Counted from the stretch's first letter, positions 53,400-61,725 are shown. The stretch is 64,000 nucleotides of DNA from Vreelandella neptunia (GCF_022489065.1 NZ_JAKVTW010000013.1:62001-126000); one strand, 5' to 3'. The notes: generated by a model from the letters alone, not told the origin. Numbers and translations: made by a program.

Positions 53400-53561
53400 A
53401 TGAAAGAATTAGATTTTGAAAGACAGGGATTAGTTACTGACTCATACGATTATTACAATGATCACAATCCACTATCTATTGAAGATATCAATTACCAAGA
53501 TTTTGAATCTGACTACGGCATGGAGCAGTTATCAGAAAAAGAATTAAACGAAATATACTAA
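53400..53561 (+). CDS. Highly acidic 53-residue protein
   Basis: 53 residues from an ATG with AAGGAGAG six bases upstream. About 15 Asp/Glu against 3 Lys/Arg, net charge near -12, plus six tyrosines. No membrane segment. Such small acidic proteins include DNA mimics (anti-restriction or nucleoid-regulating) as well as chaperone-like proteins; nothing in the sequence proves either. Cotranscribed with the repeat protein gene 14 bp downstream. Confidence 0.6.
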   Translation: MKELDFERQGLVTDSYDYYNDHNPLSIEDINYQDFESDYGMEQLSEKELNEIY

Positions 53562-53574
53562 AAAGGAGAAGACT

Positions 53575-54114
53575 ATGTTAGGGACACAAAACAATTTTAA
53601 TCTAAATACTTTCTCCGATAATAATAAAGAAGGTGATATTTATTATAATGGGAAAAGGTATAAACTTGAAAAACATCTATTTGATGACATTACGAATGAG
53701 AGAGCAGAAGGGTTAACTTACCATGCTTATAGAAAAAGAATTAAAAGGCAGAAACAAAAAGGGCAGGTAATAAATAGAGAGATAGCTTTAAAAGCCGAAA
53801 CCAGTAAAAAATTAGCTTTTACTTACAAGAATAAACCCTATAAGTCGTTAGATAGCTTTTTCAATAAAACAAGTGCTGAAGATAAAGATCCACATTTAAA
53901 AAACACAGCATTTGCTCACCGTGTAAAACAGTTAATTGAAAACCAGAATCATGACGATATAGAAGAAATAATCTTTATTGCTCTCAATGCAAAACCTTAC
54001 GAAAGCCTGAATTTGCATATTGAGCATTACAAGCGAAATGAAATGATAAGGAACGGCCATGCTACTGAAGAGAAAATAAATGAAAGTATCAATAAAGAAA
54101 TGACAGGGAGATAA
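53575..54114 (+). CDS. NUMOD-like repeat protein C (divergent)
   Basis: 179 residues, AAAAAGGAGAAG before the ATG. Basic, no signal. It contains hairpin-type units (DIYYNGKRYKLEKHLFDDIT near residue 20; LAFTYKNKPYKSLDSFFNK near 80; IALNAKPYESLNLHIEHY near 140), each resembling the Y-x-G-K-x-Y-K-S-L start of the other three family members. The helical parts are longer and less conserved. Probable nucleic-acid-binding protein of the same family. Followed 3 bp later by a membrane protein gene. Confidence 0.52.
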   Translation: MLGTQNNFNLNTFSDNNKEGDIYYNGKRYKLEKHLFDDITNERAEGLTYHAYRKRIKRQKQKGQVINREIALKAETSKKLAFTYKNKPYKSLDSFFNKTSAEDKDPHLKNTAFAHRVKQLIENQNHDDIEEIIFIALNAKPYESLNLHIEHYKRNEMIRNGHATEEKINESINKEMTGR

Positions 54115-54116
54115 TT

Positions 54117-54905
54117 ATGATAAATAAAACAAAAACAATATTGAGAGCAACAAAGAATATAACACTGAAAGGAGTTATGAATGGAATCGGAAGGGGAGTA
54201 GTTAAGTCTGTAAAAGCAATTGCCCTATTCCCATTTAAAGCGACTTACAAAGTATTTGATACTACTATCAAGTTTTTTACTCGCAAGCCTATTACGTTCT
54301 ATCAGTCATTCCAAACTGATACGAATAAACAGCATGTAACCAAAACATTCGTTTTGATAGGTACTTCAGGTTTTCTAATGGTTCTAGCTAAAGCTATTGA
54401 AACATTGTCAACTTCAAATCCTGTGTATGTAGGGATGGTGCCAATTGCTATAATAGGCTTATTACTAATTACCGTGTTTTTAACAAGTATGCTATTACAG
54501 AGGTTTCTAGGATATACATTCTTTAAAACAGCTAGATTCGTTGCACAAATACAGCTATTGATAGCTATACCTTCATCAATATTTGTATTTTCATATTCTA
54601 CTGGAACTTTAGAAAACCCAATACTTAGCTTAACTATCTATAGTGTGTTATCGATCATTTTAATAATGATGTATGTGTATTCAGTTATGGTTTATATGAT
54701 TCAGGATAAGAAAGAAGTATTGAGACAAGCTAGCTTTAACGATAATTCATTTTCATCAAAACCAATTGTAGACGATGTTAAATTAAGCAAGTGGAGTAAA
54801 TTTAATATCATATTTGTAATTGTGTTAGCTACAATATTAGCCTGCTTTGCAAGACCACTTGTGCTATCAGGTGCAGAGAATGCAAGAGTATTCTTAAACG
54901 GATAA
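54117..54905 (+). CDS. Polytopic membrane protein, unknown
   Basis: 262 residues. The first 75 residues are basic and amphipathic (TKTILRATKNITLKGVMNGI, FKATYKVFDTTIKFF). Then about five membrane helices between residues 80 and 260. No transporter motif. The basic N-region with downstream helices resembles secretion or conjugation-apparatus membrane subunits, but no family match is clear. GGGAGATAATT ribosome site; overlap of 2 bp spacing with the preceding gene shows one operon. Ends at a terminator. Confidence 0.58.
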   Translation: MINKTKTILRATKNITLKGVMNGIGRGVVKSVKAIALFPFKATYKVFDTTIKFFTRKPITFYQSFQTDTNKQHVTKTFVLIGTSGFLMVLAKAIETLSTSNPVYVGMVPIAIIGLLLITVFLTSMLLQRFLGYTFFKTARFVAQIQLLIAIPSSIFVFSYSTGTLENPILSLTIYSVLSIILIMMYVYSVMVYMIQDKKEVLRQASFNDNSFSSKPIVDDVKLSKWSKFNIIFVIVLATILACFARPLVLSGAENARVFLNG

Positions 54906-54916
54906 ACCAACCATCA

Positions 54917-54940
54917 CCCCTTCACACGAAGGGGTTTTTT
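54917..54940 (+). terminator. Terminator after the 262-residue membrane protein gene
   Basis: CCCCTTC/GAAGGGG stem with ACAC loop and TTTTTT. Confidence 0.9.
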
Positions 54941-55251
54941 GTGGCCGTAGTAACCTTTCTGGCAATAAAGGTAAGGCTACCCCACCATACAGATCTCTAA
55001 TGCCCCTACAGAGCCTAACAGCCCGTTTCACACTTTAATACTCGCTACTCGCTACTCGCTACTCGCTACTCGCTCGCAGTTATTGAAGGGAAAACTTGTA
55101 GCGAAGACAGTTAATTTACCCTCCTAAATAACCGAATAGTTCCACTCTCAATAACTTGTTTTTCTTTGATATCAAATACCGCATTCAGATACTAAGCATT
55201 TAACTTACTTTTTGAGATCAATTTTTTTAGTAAGTCAAGGGGTATATATAA
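54941..55251. other. Non-coding gap with heptamer repeats
   Basis: No convincing gene. Holds five tandem ACTCGCT heptamers running into a copy of the dispersed repeat, and a short inverted repeat near 54955-54985 (GTAACCTT/AAGGTAA). Confidence 0.5.
55040..55087. repeat. Five tandem ACTCGCT units fused to a dispersed repeat copy
   Basis: ACTCGCT x5 at 55040-55074, then CGCAGTTATTGAA, the reverse orientation of the island's dispersed repeat. Confidence 0.9.
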
Positions 55252-55280
55252 AAGACTTTTCAACATATTTATGATATAAT
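55252..55280 (+). promoter_or_regulatory. Island-type promoter 11
   Basis: AAGACT, 17 bp, TATAAT; precedes the nuclease candidate at 55333. Confidence 0.75.
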
Positions 55281-55332
55281 TATAATTAAGGTAATGGATT
55301 ACCTAATAATAAAAATAACAAGGAGAGTTGTT

Positions 55333-55938
55333 ATGTGCTATGAAAAACAAAGGGAAGTCTATAGAAAATACATAGAGCCATACAGACAAGAATTTATAAG
55401 GTTTGAATTCACGAAACAAGAGTTGATACCAATAATAGAGCTAACACAGAAAATAGTAGAGGAGAAGCAAAAGGAGCTCAATCACCAGATAGACGACTTA
55501 AACACCCATAAAAGATTTATGACAGGGTTAATAGGGGAGCTAGCGATAGAACGATTACTTGGTATCAATATCATAGACTACGAACAGAAAGCCAACCAAA
55601 CTCACTCCAAGCACTTCAATACTCCCGACCTTCAAAAAGCTAACCTCAATCTTGGTGTCAAATCCGTAGAATATGGCAAAGTGCCATTGATACCAGCCCA
55701 CAACAGCTATTCTCAAATCATTTGTATCAGGGATACCCCTAACAGTGTCTTGGTGTGTGGCCTTGCTACAAAAGAAGTCTTGAATATCTATCAAGATGAA
55801 GACTTAGTATTATCGACTAAGCTGAAAGAGCTTAACGATCTAAAGAGAAGCCAGAACAATACCAATAATATCAAAACTGGCTTCTACGGCTTTCATAAAC
55901 TTATTGATATCAAACTATCAATCGAAAAGGCTGCATAA
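55333..55938 (+). CDS. Candidate PD-(D/E)XK nuclease
   Basis: 201 residues from the ATG at 55333, five bases after AAGGAGAG. A helical first third contains a coiled-coil-like stretch. Then comes a restriction-endonuclease-like pattern: helix glutamate in IGELAIERLLG (about residue 75), Asp in NTPDLQKANLNL (about 107) and the strand LGVKSVEYGKVPLI with K-S-V-E, followed by strand SQIICIRDTP. These fit E, D and (D/E)XK-like positions of PD-(D/E)XK enzymes, with GVKS taking the place of the exact ExK. DNA cleavage is inferred. Confidence 0.52.
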   Translation: MCYEKQREVYRKYIEPYRQEFIRFEFTKQELIPIIELTQKIVEEKQKELNHQIDDLNTHKRFMTGLIGELAIERLLGINIIDYEQKANQTHSKHFNTPDLQKANLNLGVKSVEYGKVPLIPAHNSYSQIICIRDTPNSVLVCGLATKEVLNIYQDEDLVLSTKLKELNDLKRSQNNTNNIKTGFYGFHKLIDIKLSIEKAA

Positions 55939-56057
55939 ATTTAACCTTCCAGTAGGGGTGTTAAAGCCCCTATAACTATATCTACTCCTACCTAATATTA
56001 TCTAAAATATCTATCCCATAATTGCAATAGCTTATATACTTTTTAGCTTATTTGTGA

Positions 56058-56063
56058 TATAAT
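56058..56063 (+). promoter_or_regulatory. Island-type promoter 12
   Basis: TTTGTGATATAAT; weak -35; precedes the repeat-protein gene at 56107. Confidence 0.6.
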
Positions 56064-56106
56064 GATATAAATAATATTTAAAACAAAAATAAAAAGGAGA
56101 TAAATT

Positions 56107-56454
56107 ATGGAAGTTAATAAAAGTAAGTTCGACCCAATTAAGGTTATAGTTGATGGTGTTGAATATGAGAGCATAGGCAAAGCAGCAAGAGCCTACGATA
56201 AAAAGCCCTATGTTGTTTACAGAAGAAAGGACGATGGTATGAGTATTGAAGAGGCAGTAAAAACCCCTTTAAAAACACCCAAAACAGTTGTTATCAATAG
56301 AAAGAAATATCAATCACTTAAAAATGCATTTGATAAAATTGGCAAAATAACGTTTTCACAATATCAAGCAAGGCGACATAAAGTAATTCAAGCAGATAAA
56401 GATTTACAAAAATATGCTAAATATATTATAGGTCTTAATGATGATGCCCCTTGA
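56107..56454 (+). CDS. NUMOD-like repeat protein D
   Basis: 115 residues, AAAAAGGAGAT ribosome site. Two units: IVDGVEYESIGKAARAYDKK (about residues 16-35) followed by VVYRRKDDGMSIEEAVKTP, and VVINRKKYQSLKNAFDKIGK (about 60-79) followed by TFSQYQARRHKVIQ. Unit 2 matches the third unit of protein B (KKYKSSYAAFKEIG, FTTYQGR) most closely. Basic and soluble, so DNA binding is likely; no catalytic domain. Its 3' end overlaps a terminator stem. Confidence 0.65.
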   Translation: MEVNKSKFDPIKVIVDGVEYESIGKAARAYDKKPYVVYRRKDDGMSIEEAVKTPLKTPKTVVINRKKYQSLKNAFDKIGKITFSQYQARRHKVIQADKDLQKYAKYIIGLNDDAP

Positions 56455-56467
56455 TAGGGGCCTTTAT
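56446..56467 (+). terminator. Terminator overlapping the end of repeat protein D
   Basis: GCCCCT/AGGGGC stem spanning the stop codon, then CTTTATT. Confidence 0.75.
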
Positions 56468-56477
56468 TCGCTCGCAA

Positions 56478-56541
56478 GCTCGCAGTTATTGAGCTAAGAA
56501 ATATTTAAATATTCTGCCATTCAATAACTAGCGAAGCGATA
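56478..56541. repeat. Head-to-head pair of dispersed repeats
   Basis: Reverse copy CTCGCAGTTATTGA and forward copy TCAATAACTAGCGAAGCG about 25 bp apart, able to form a stem with an AT-rich loop. Confidence 0.7.
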
Positions 56542-56690
56542 GCCCTTGTTTTTAAAAAATAATTAAAATAACGAACAAGCAGAAGTGCTTTATATATCAC
56601 TAAAAACACACATTTTTATTAAAAAAGCAATAAATAATCAAGACTTTTTAAATTATTTGTGATATAATTATAGTTATAGAGATAAAGGAT
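56519..56690. repeat. Direct repeat copy 1 (about 170 bp)
   Basis: Nearly identical to 62106-62277, covering a dispersed repeat and the complete island-type promoter (13). By eye roughly nine in ten bases agree; the longest identical stretch covers the promoter. Confidence 0.9.
56640..56668 (+). promoter_or_regulatory. Island-type promoter 13
   Basis: AAGACT, 17 bp, TATAAT; precedes the gene at 56726. Confidence 0.78.
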
Positions 56691-56725
56691 TATCTCAAAA
56701 CAAAAATCAATCAAGGAGAAATATT

Positions 56726-57121
56726 ATGAAAAATATCAAAGTTCTAGCGGTAGCAAGTGTAGCTTCAATCATCACAGGATTTTCACTAGGCACAGTTGCT
56801 TCAGTAGTGAACAGCACACCAAGCCATACTTATGAAAACAGAGGTATTACTAAGCAAATAGTTCAAGAGCATTTTAGTAGATATGATGCTACCCCTGAAG
56901 GAAAGAGAGAAGCATTTACTTCGCTATTAACCGGATTCTACAGCGAATGCCTAACTTCTACAGAATTAGAAAAAGAAGTGAATACAATGGTTGATGAGTC
57001 ACTAACAAATTCCGTTCCTACTATTACGAAGAAAGTAGCTCAAAGTTGCTACGGATATAAAAATATAGATGATACAAAGATTGTTGAACTAGATGGAATA
57101 ATTTGGCACGTAGCTGGATAA
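56726..57121 (+). CDS. Small exported protein, unknown
   Basis: 131 residues with AAGGAGAA before the ATG. The hydrophobic start (VLAVASVASIITGFSLGTVASVV) acts as signal or anchor. The remainder is helical with two cysteines (YSECLTST and AQSCYGYKN), a pattern shared in outline with the protein at 43686. The C-terminus is IVELDGIIWHVAG. No family recognised. First gene of a unit that continues with two further exported or membrane products. Confidence 0.6.
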   Translation: MKNIKVLAVASVASIITGFSLGTVASVVNSTPSHTYENRGITKQIVQEHFSRYDATPEGKREAFTSLLTGFYSECLTSTELEKEVNTMVDESLTNSVPTITKKVAQSCYGYKNIDDTKIVELDGIIWHVAG

Positions 57122-57146
57122 TAAAAACAAAAAATGGAGAGTTTTT

Positions 57147-57275
57147 ATGAAATACAAACAATTACTACAAAAACTGGCAAGAAAAACTCTTAAAGGCTTA
57201 CTCATTTTGATAGCAATACCGACAGTTACGATTGTCGTTTATTACTCAGTCACTTTTATTAAGTCACAATTTTAA
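57147..57275 (+). CDS. 42-residue single-helix membrane protein
   Basis: ATG with TGGAGAG six bases upstream. Basic N-terminus (MKYKQLLQKLARKTLKG), then one membrane helix (LLILIAIPTVTIVVYYSV). Fits a type II small membrane protein. Sits between two exported-protein genes, in the same orientation, 25 bp after the first. Confidence 0.52.
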   Translation: MKYKQLLQKLARKTLKGLLILIAIPTVTIVVYYSVTFIKSQF

Positions 57276-57295
57276 GAATTTTAAAGGAGAAATTT

Positions 57296-57880
57296 ATGAA
57301 AACAATTACAAAATCATTGCTAGCAACATCATTGATAGCAATCTCAGGAACAGCCTTCGCTACTCCAACTATCAGCATTAGCTTCATAGAAGCCGTTGGA
57401 GACGATAAAGCGACCTACATTGACCCAGAGCAGATCGGTTACTCAACCAGTGCTGACGACCTATCACAAGTCCTTGTAGATAGAGGTCTTGAGGTCAAGA
57501 GGCACGGCATACAGATACCTTTCCCAACAGATGCTGAGTCTGAAGTAATCGACAGAACAAGCATGAGGGCTATTGGTAGCAAGGAATACACTGAAGGCAT
57601 GGTGTACAGACTGAATTTTGAAGCCAAAGATGAGATAGCAACAGGGCTATACGGCATTGGCTACAACATTGTTGAGTTCGGCAACACAATCAATCCTGTC
57701 TCAGATGAATTATTAGGTCAAATCAATGTGGTTAGCTCGGTATCGTCAGATACAGATGGGGTTTTGCTTTACCACGAAGATGAATCACTAGGCCATATAG
57801 ACTCATACTCTATACAAGGGCTGGATGATGACTTACAGCCTTTCACTAAAAAGGTCTATGTTGCTATCAATATCGAATAA
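57296..57880 (+). CDS. Secreted protein, unknown
   Basis: 194 residues with AAAGGAGAAATTT and a classic signal peptide (KSLLATSLIAISGTAFA, cleavage after residue 22, FA-TPT). The mature part is acidic and beta-rich (ISISFIEAVGDD, GMVYRLNFEAKDE, VYVAINIE), with no cysteines. Base composition is less AT-rich than its neighbours. A periplasmic or extracellular role is expected; no family recognised. Confidence 0.62.
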   Translation: MKTITKSLLATSLIAISGTAFATPTISISFIEAVGDDKATYIDPEQIGYSTSADDLSQVLVDRGLEVKRHGIQIPFPTDAESEVIDRTSMRAIGSKEYTEGMVYRLNFEAKDEIATGLYGIGYNIVEFGNTINPVSDELLGQINVVSSVSSDTDGVLLYHEDESLGHIDSYSIQGLDDDLQPFTKKVYVAINIE

Positions 57881-57892
57881 TAATAAAAAACC

Positions 57893-57918
57893 ATGCTCCT
57901 TTTTAAAAGGGGCATTTT
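57893..57918 (+). terminator. Weak terminator after the secreted protein gene
   Basis: ATGC-T-CCTTTT pairs with AAAAGGGGCAT, then TTTTA. It precedes the next ribosome site, so it may only attenuate. Confidence 0.5.
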
Positions 57919-57932
57919 ATCAAGGAGGATTT

Positions 57933-58169
57933 ATGGACGGATTAAAAGCTATAATAGGTATATTGATGGTAATAGTAGCAGCATGGAATCTAGCTATTGC
58001 TTACGACCTAAGTAGATGGGTAGGTTATGTAGTTATGGTCATTGCTCTAGTATGTGTTGCTAAGATATACCTGTTTATTAAGAGAAAGAGAGACGAAGAA
58101 GCACAGCTTCAAAAAGAGTTTAAAGAAGAGGAAGAACAAAAAAAGAAAGCTTCAAATGATGCCAAATAA
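57933..58169 (+). CDS. Small two-helix membrane protein with charged tail
   Basis: 78 residues from the ATG at 57933 (CAAGGAGGATTT upstream). Two membrane helices (AIIGILMVIVAAWNLAIAY and YVVMVIALVCVAKIYLFI), then about 28 residues of alternating Lys/Glu, probably a cytoplasmic coil. Last gene of its unit before the restriction-modification locus. Role unknown. Confidence 0.58.
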   Translation: MDGLKAIIGILMVIVAAWNLAIAYDLSRWVGYVVMVIALVCVAKIYLFIKRKRDEEAQLQKEFKEEEEQKKKASNDAK

Positions 58170-58186
58170 TAACAATTAAATATATG

Positions 58187-58253
58187 GTGTTCTCTCTTGC
58201 ACGGAATAGGGTTTAGCCCCGAAAAATAAATTCTATGAAAGAGAGAGCATCAC
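58187..58253. other. Long inverted repeat before the restriction-modification genes
   Basis: GTGTTCTCTCTT (58187-58198) and AAGAGAGAGCATCAC (58239-58253) pair over 8 bases plus GTG/CAC with a bulge, loop about 40 nt with its own GGGTTTAGCCCC hairpin. It separates the AT-rich unit from the methyltransferase gene and may act as terminator or regulatory site. Confidence 0.5.
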
Positions 58254-58351
58254 TTTTAAACTAAATATTAAATGTAAAATATTTTCGAGTTGATCCACCA
58301 ACCCCTTTGATCTAAAATGTTCTCAACCTATTTTAATAACGGCTGGTTAAA

Positions 58352-59842
58352 ATGATTAAGTCTACGGTGCTGGCACAAGTTGAATACTTAAATTCAAAGT
58401 CAGATAAAGATAGAAAAGAGATAGGCCAGTATTTCACTGGAGCCCCTGTTTCTAACTACATGGCTTCACTATTTGATGAAGATACTATTCCTGATGAAGT
58501 CAGTATTCTCGATGCGGGAGCAGGAGCAGGCATTCTCACTATTTCTACTGCTCTCTACTGTATCGACAAAGGTAAGAAGTCAGTTCATGCCGTTTTGTAT
58601 GAAATTGATGACAATGCTTTAGAGATATTGAAAACGAGCATGGAAGACCTGAAAGGCTTCATTGAAGCCCAAGATGGTCAATTCACCTATGAGATCCGCA
58701 ATAAAGATTTTGTGCTTGATCGGCCTGACCAGAAGGGCGAGAGCTACGATATTTCTTGTATCAACCCGCCGTATTTCAAATACAACTCCAAATCTTCGCC
58801 TTATGCCTTTGCTACCACGGATCTCTATAAAGGTAATCCGAACATCTATGCTTCCTTCATGGCTGTTGTCATCAAATCGCTGAAGCCAAAAGGGCAGATG
58901 GTTGCCATCGTGCCACGGAGCTTCCTGAACGGCCTTTATTTCAAGGGCTTCAGGCAATTCATGTTCCAGAACACCAGCCTCAACAAGGTTCACATCTTCC
59001 GTTCAAGAAACCAAGTATTCAAAGAGCTTGCTGTTCTTCAAGAGAACATCATTTGCCACTACTCAAAGGAACGTCAGGGCGAACAGGTGAGGGTTTCTGT
59101 CTCTAACGGCCATGCAGATTTTGAGCATACAGACACCAACCACTATCCAACTCACATCATCATTGATGAAACCAATGATGCTGGCTTTATTCGTGTGCCA
59201 GACAGCAGAGAAGATGCTGAGCTTCTTGAGTTCGTTGAAAGCATGGAATCTAGCTTTGTTGGCAACGGCTACATCATTAACACAGGTCCAGTAGTATCTC
59301 ACCGTGTCACTGAGCACATCACTGAAGCTGACGACCTTGATAACACCGTGCCGTTACTCAAAATGCACAACGTCAAGCTGTTCAGGACGGAATGGACAGG
59401 CACCAAGAAGAAAGACAGCAGGCTTCGCCTGTTCGATGGACACAGCAAAATGACGACCAAGAACCAGCGGTTCATTGTGCTGAAGCGGTTCACATCTAAA
59501 GAAGAGGCTAGAAGGCTTGTCGCTGGCATCTATAGCCCGAAATTCAACACTGGCGAAGTGGTAGCCTTTGAGAACCACCTAAACCTAGTCAGTCACCACA
59601 CCGACGAGCTTACAGAAGTTGAAGCCAACGGGTTAGCTCTTCTATTGAATTCAACCGTAATTGACCGCTACTTTCGCTGTATCTCAGGTAATACTCAGGT
59701 CAATGCTACAGAAGTCCGCTTACTGAAAATGCCTTCAAGGGCTGATATCCGTAAGCTAGGCGAACACTACAACGAAGGGGAAGCGATATCTCAGCTACAA
59801 GTTGATGAAATCGTTAATAAGCAATTGAAATATAGAAGATAA
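58352..59842 (+). CDS. PstI/BsuBI-type N6-adenine DNA methyltransferase
   Basis: 496 residues. SAM-binding motif [17 protein letters not shown] (about residues 51-66) and catalytic motif [12 protein letters not shown] (about 139-148) mark an adenine methyltransferase of the gamma-like class. The start [15 protein letters not shown] and the [17 protein letters not shown] tail are typical of partners of PstI-like enzymes. It should protect CTGCAG sites, by the usual specificity of the family. Eight bp before the endonuclease gene. Composition is clearly less AT-rich than that of the surrounding island genes. Confidence 0.88.
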   Translation: MIKSTVLAQVEYLNSKSDKDRKEIGQYFTGAPVSNYMASLFDEDTIPDEVSILDAGAGAGILTISTALYCIDKGKKSVHAVLYEIDDNALEILKTSMEDLKGFIEAQDGQFTYEIRNKDFVLDRPDQKGESYDISCINPPYFKYNSKSSPYAFATTDLYKGNPNIYASFMAVVIKSLKPKGQMVAIVPRSFLNGLYFKGFRQFMFQNTSLNKVHIFRSRNQVFKELAVLQENIICHYSKERQGEQVRVSVSNGHADFEHTDTNHYPTHIIIDETNDAGFIRVPDSREDAELLEFVESMESSFVGNGYIINTGPVVSHRVTEHITEADDLDNTVPLLKMHNVKLFRTEWTGTKKKDSRLRLFDGHSKMTTKNQRFIVLKRFTSKEEARRLVAGIYSPKFNTGEVVAFENHLNLVSHHTDELTEVEANGLALLLNSTVIDRYFRCISGNTQVNATEVRLLKMPSRADIRKLGEHYNEGEAISQLQVDEIVNKQLKYRR

Positions 59843-59850
59843 GGGAAAAA

Positions 59851-60816
59851 ATGGATCAGGATACAAAGCTTCAGCAGGCCAAGATACTTCTAGTAAACCT
59901 TGGTTTGCCCCCAGCTCAGGCCAACGACCGTTCAGCATGGGTACTACTAGCCCTAGCGAATATCAAGCCAGAAGACCATTGGCACCAAGCCCAAGCCCCG
60001 CTATTACCTACGGTCAATATCATGCAGTTCATACGTGAAAACTACGGTATGGACTACAAGCCCAATTCCCGCGAAACCATCCGTCGCCAGACCCTACACC
60101 AGTTCGAGCAAGCTAGGATCGTTGATCGCAACAGGGACGACCCCAGCCGAGCGACCAACAGCAAGGACAACAACTATTCTCTGAATCAGCCCATCATCGA
60201 CATAATGAAGGAGTACCCAAACGGCGAATGGTCCGCAAAGATAAAAGAATACAAGGAGAGCATTCACAATCTTCAGGAGCTATATAGAAGGGAGCTAGAC
60301 CTTCACAAAATTCCTGTAAGGCTTCCCGATGGCACAGAGATAAAGCTTTCACCTGGTGCCCACAACCAGCTTCATGCTGACATAGTGCATGAGTTTTGCC
60401 CCCGCTTCATTGGCGGTGATGGTGGCATTGTGCTGTATATCGGTGACACGGCCAGTAGTAGAGACGAAGGCGGTAAGCTGATGGTTTTGGACGTAGAGAG
60501 GCTTAATGCTCTTGGTGTACCTCCTATGTCTCACGAAAAGCTACCTGATGTTGTCGTCTACGATGAAAAACGGGAATGGCTGTTTCTTATTGAAGCTGTC
60601 ACCAGCCATGGCCCTATATCGCCTAAACGGTGGCATGAGCTCGAAGATGCATTGGTGAATTGCAAGGTAGGAAGGGTGTATGTCACGGCCTTCCCTGATA
60701 AAGCGGAATTCCGTAAAAATGCTAGCGATCTAGCATGGGAAACTGAGGTATGGATAGCGAGCAACCCAGACCACATGATCCACTTCAACGGCGATAGGTT
60801 CTTAGGTCCGCACTAA
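59851..60816 (+). CDS. BsuBI/PstI-family type II restriction endonuclease
   Basis: 321 residues. N-terminal winged-helix part with [21 protein letters not shown] (about 76-96). C-terminal catalytic domain: [18 protein letters not shown]-type stretch near 170, [21 protein letters not shown] (about 190), [19 protein letters not shown] and [15 protein letters not shown], the family signature. The PD of LPDVVVYD and the E of LIEAVTS are the expected metal ligands. Members cut CTGCAG. The AAGGGAAAAA ribosome site lies between the two genes, and no control protein gene is visible. Confidence 0.88.
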   Translation: MDQDTKLQQAKILLVNLGLPPAQANDRSAWVLLALANIKPEDHWHQAQAPLLPTVNIMQFIRENYGMDYKPNSRETIRRQTLHQFEQARIVDRNRDDPSRATNSKDNNYSLNQPIIDIMKEYPNGEWSAKIKEYKESIHNLQELYRRELDLHKIPVRLPDGTEIKLSPGAHNQLHADIVHEFCPRFIGGDGGIVLYIGDTASSRDEGGKLMVLDVERLNALGVPPMSHEKLPDVVVYDEKREWLFLIEAVTSHGPISPKRWHELEDALVNCKVGRVYVTAFPDKAEFRKNASDLAWETEVWIASNPDHMIHFNGDRFLGPH

Positions 60817-60920
60817 TAATTTACTCATTTTAGACAAGCTCTTGAAGGCAAATGCATTAGCCAGAATGATGCCTTCAAGGGCTTGTGTTTAGCTTAATAA
60901 ATTTAATAAGGAAAAATAAT

Positions 60921-61613
60921 ATGACAAAACAAACTTGCTATATGTGCCAAAGAGAAAAAACTTCAGTAGAACATGTTCCTCCACGTTGCTTATTCCCTCA
61001 ACAAAAGGATTTAGATGATGGCGATGATTTAAGAAAACAGCTTATAACAGTGCCATCTTGCGATATTCATAATACTGCAAAATCAAAAGACGATGAATAT
61101 TTGCTTTACTCATTGCTACTCAGTATTCCAAATAATGAAACTAGTGAGAATTACTTTTTCAAGAAAGGGTTAAGAGCTATACAGCACAACCCTTCTCTAA
61201 TCGAAAATATGGTAAAAGACAATTTGCCTGTAACAGCTATTGATAACAAAACTGGAGAAGTCCATAAGACAATTGCTGTCAAAATTGATGAGAATAGGCT
61301 TCACCAATCGCTTATATCTATAGGCTATGCACTTTACTTTCATCACTTTAGTAAACCATGGAGCGGAGAGATACAAGCATATCCCCATTTCTTAATTCAT
61401 CTTACAGAGGATGATGCAAGAGAATTGAATGAACCAAATGAAAATATGCAGAAAGCTATTGAGGAAATGTTGGATTTAGCTAAATCGCAATTTCATGGTG
61501 AGAACCCTAAAGTGTTTTGTTATCAATATATACAAGGTAGTGAAGATACACCGTTGATCATGTATTTAAGGTTCTACGAAGGTTCTAGAGCCACCTTGAT
61601 GTTTAAAAAATAA
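60921..61613 (+). CDS. HNH-like protein with CxxC and EHVPP motif
   Basis: 230 residues from the ATG at 60921 (AATAAGGAAAA upstream). The N-terminus has CYMCQREKTSVEHVPPRCLF: CxxC followed by the E-H-V-P-P of HNH-type nucleases, and a PSCDIHNTAKSKDDEYL stretch about residue 50 supplies a C-x-x-H-N that completes the metal site. The rest is an uncharacterised alpha-beta region. It lies after the restriction enzyme gene and could be an additional defence nuclease or a solitary HNH protein. Confidence 0.62.
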   Translation: MTKQTCYMCQREKTSVEHVPPRCLFPQQKDLDDGDDLRKQLITVPSCDIHNTAKSKDDEYLLYSLLLSIPNNETSENYFFKKGLRAIQHNPSLIENMVKDNLPVTAIDNKTGEVHKTIAVKIDENRLHQSLISIGYALYFHHFSKPWSGEIQAYPHFLIHLTEDDARELNEPNENMQKAIEEMLDLAKSQFHGENPKVFCYQYIQGSEDTPLIMYLRFYEGSRATLMFKK

Positions 61614-61688
61614 CTACAATGTCTTTCATGTAGGTGATTAAGTGAGTCTTTTCTTTGCTGGCAAACGAGCTTATAATTATATTTGTGA

Positions 61689-61694
61689 TATAAT
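61689..61694 (+). promoter_or_regulatory. Island-type promoter 14
   Basis: TTTGTGATATAAT; weak -35; precedes the gene at 61726. Confidence 0.58.
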
Positions 61695-61725
61695 TAAATA
61701 GGATTGACAACAAAGGGAGCGAAGC

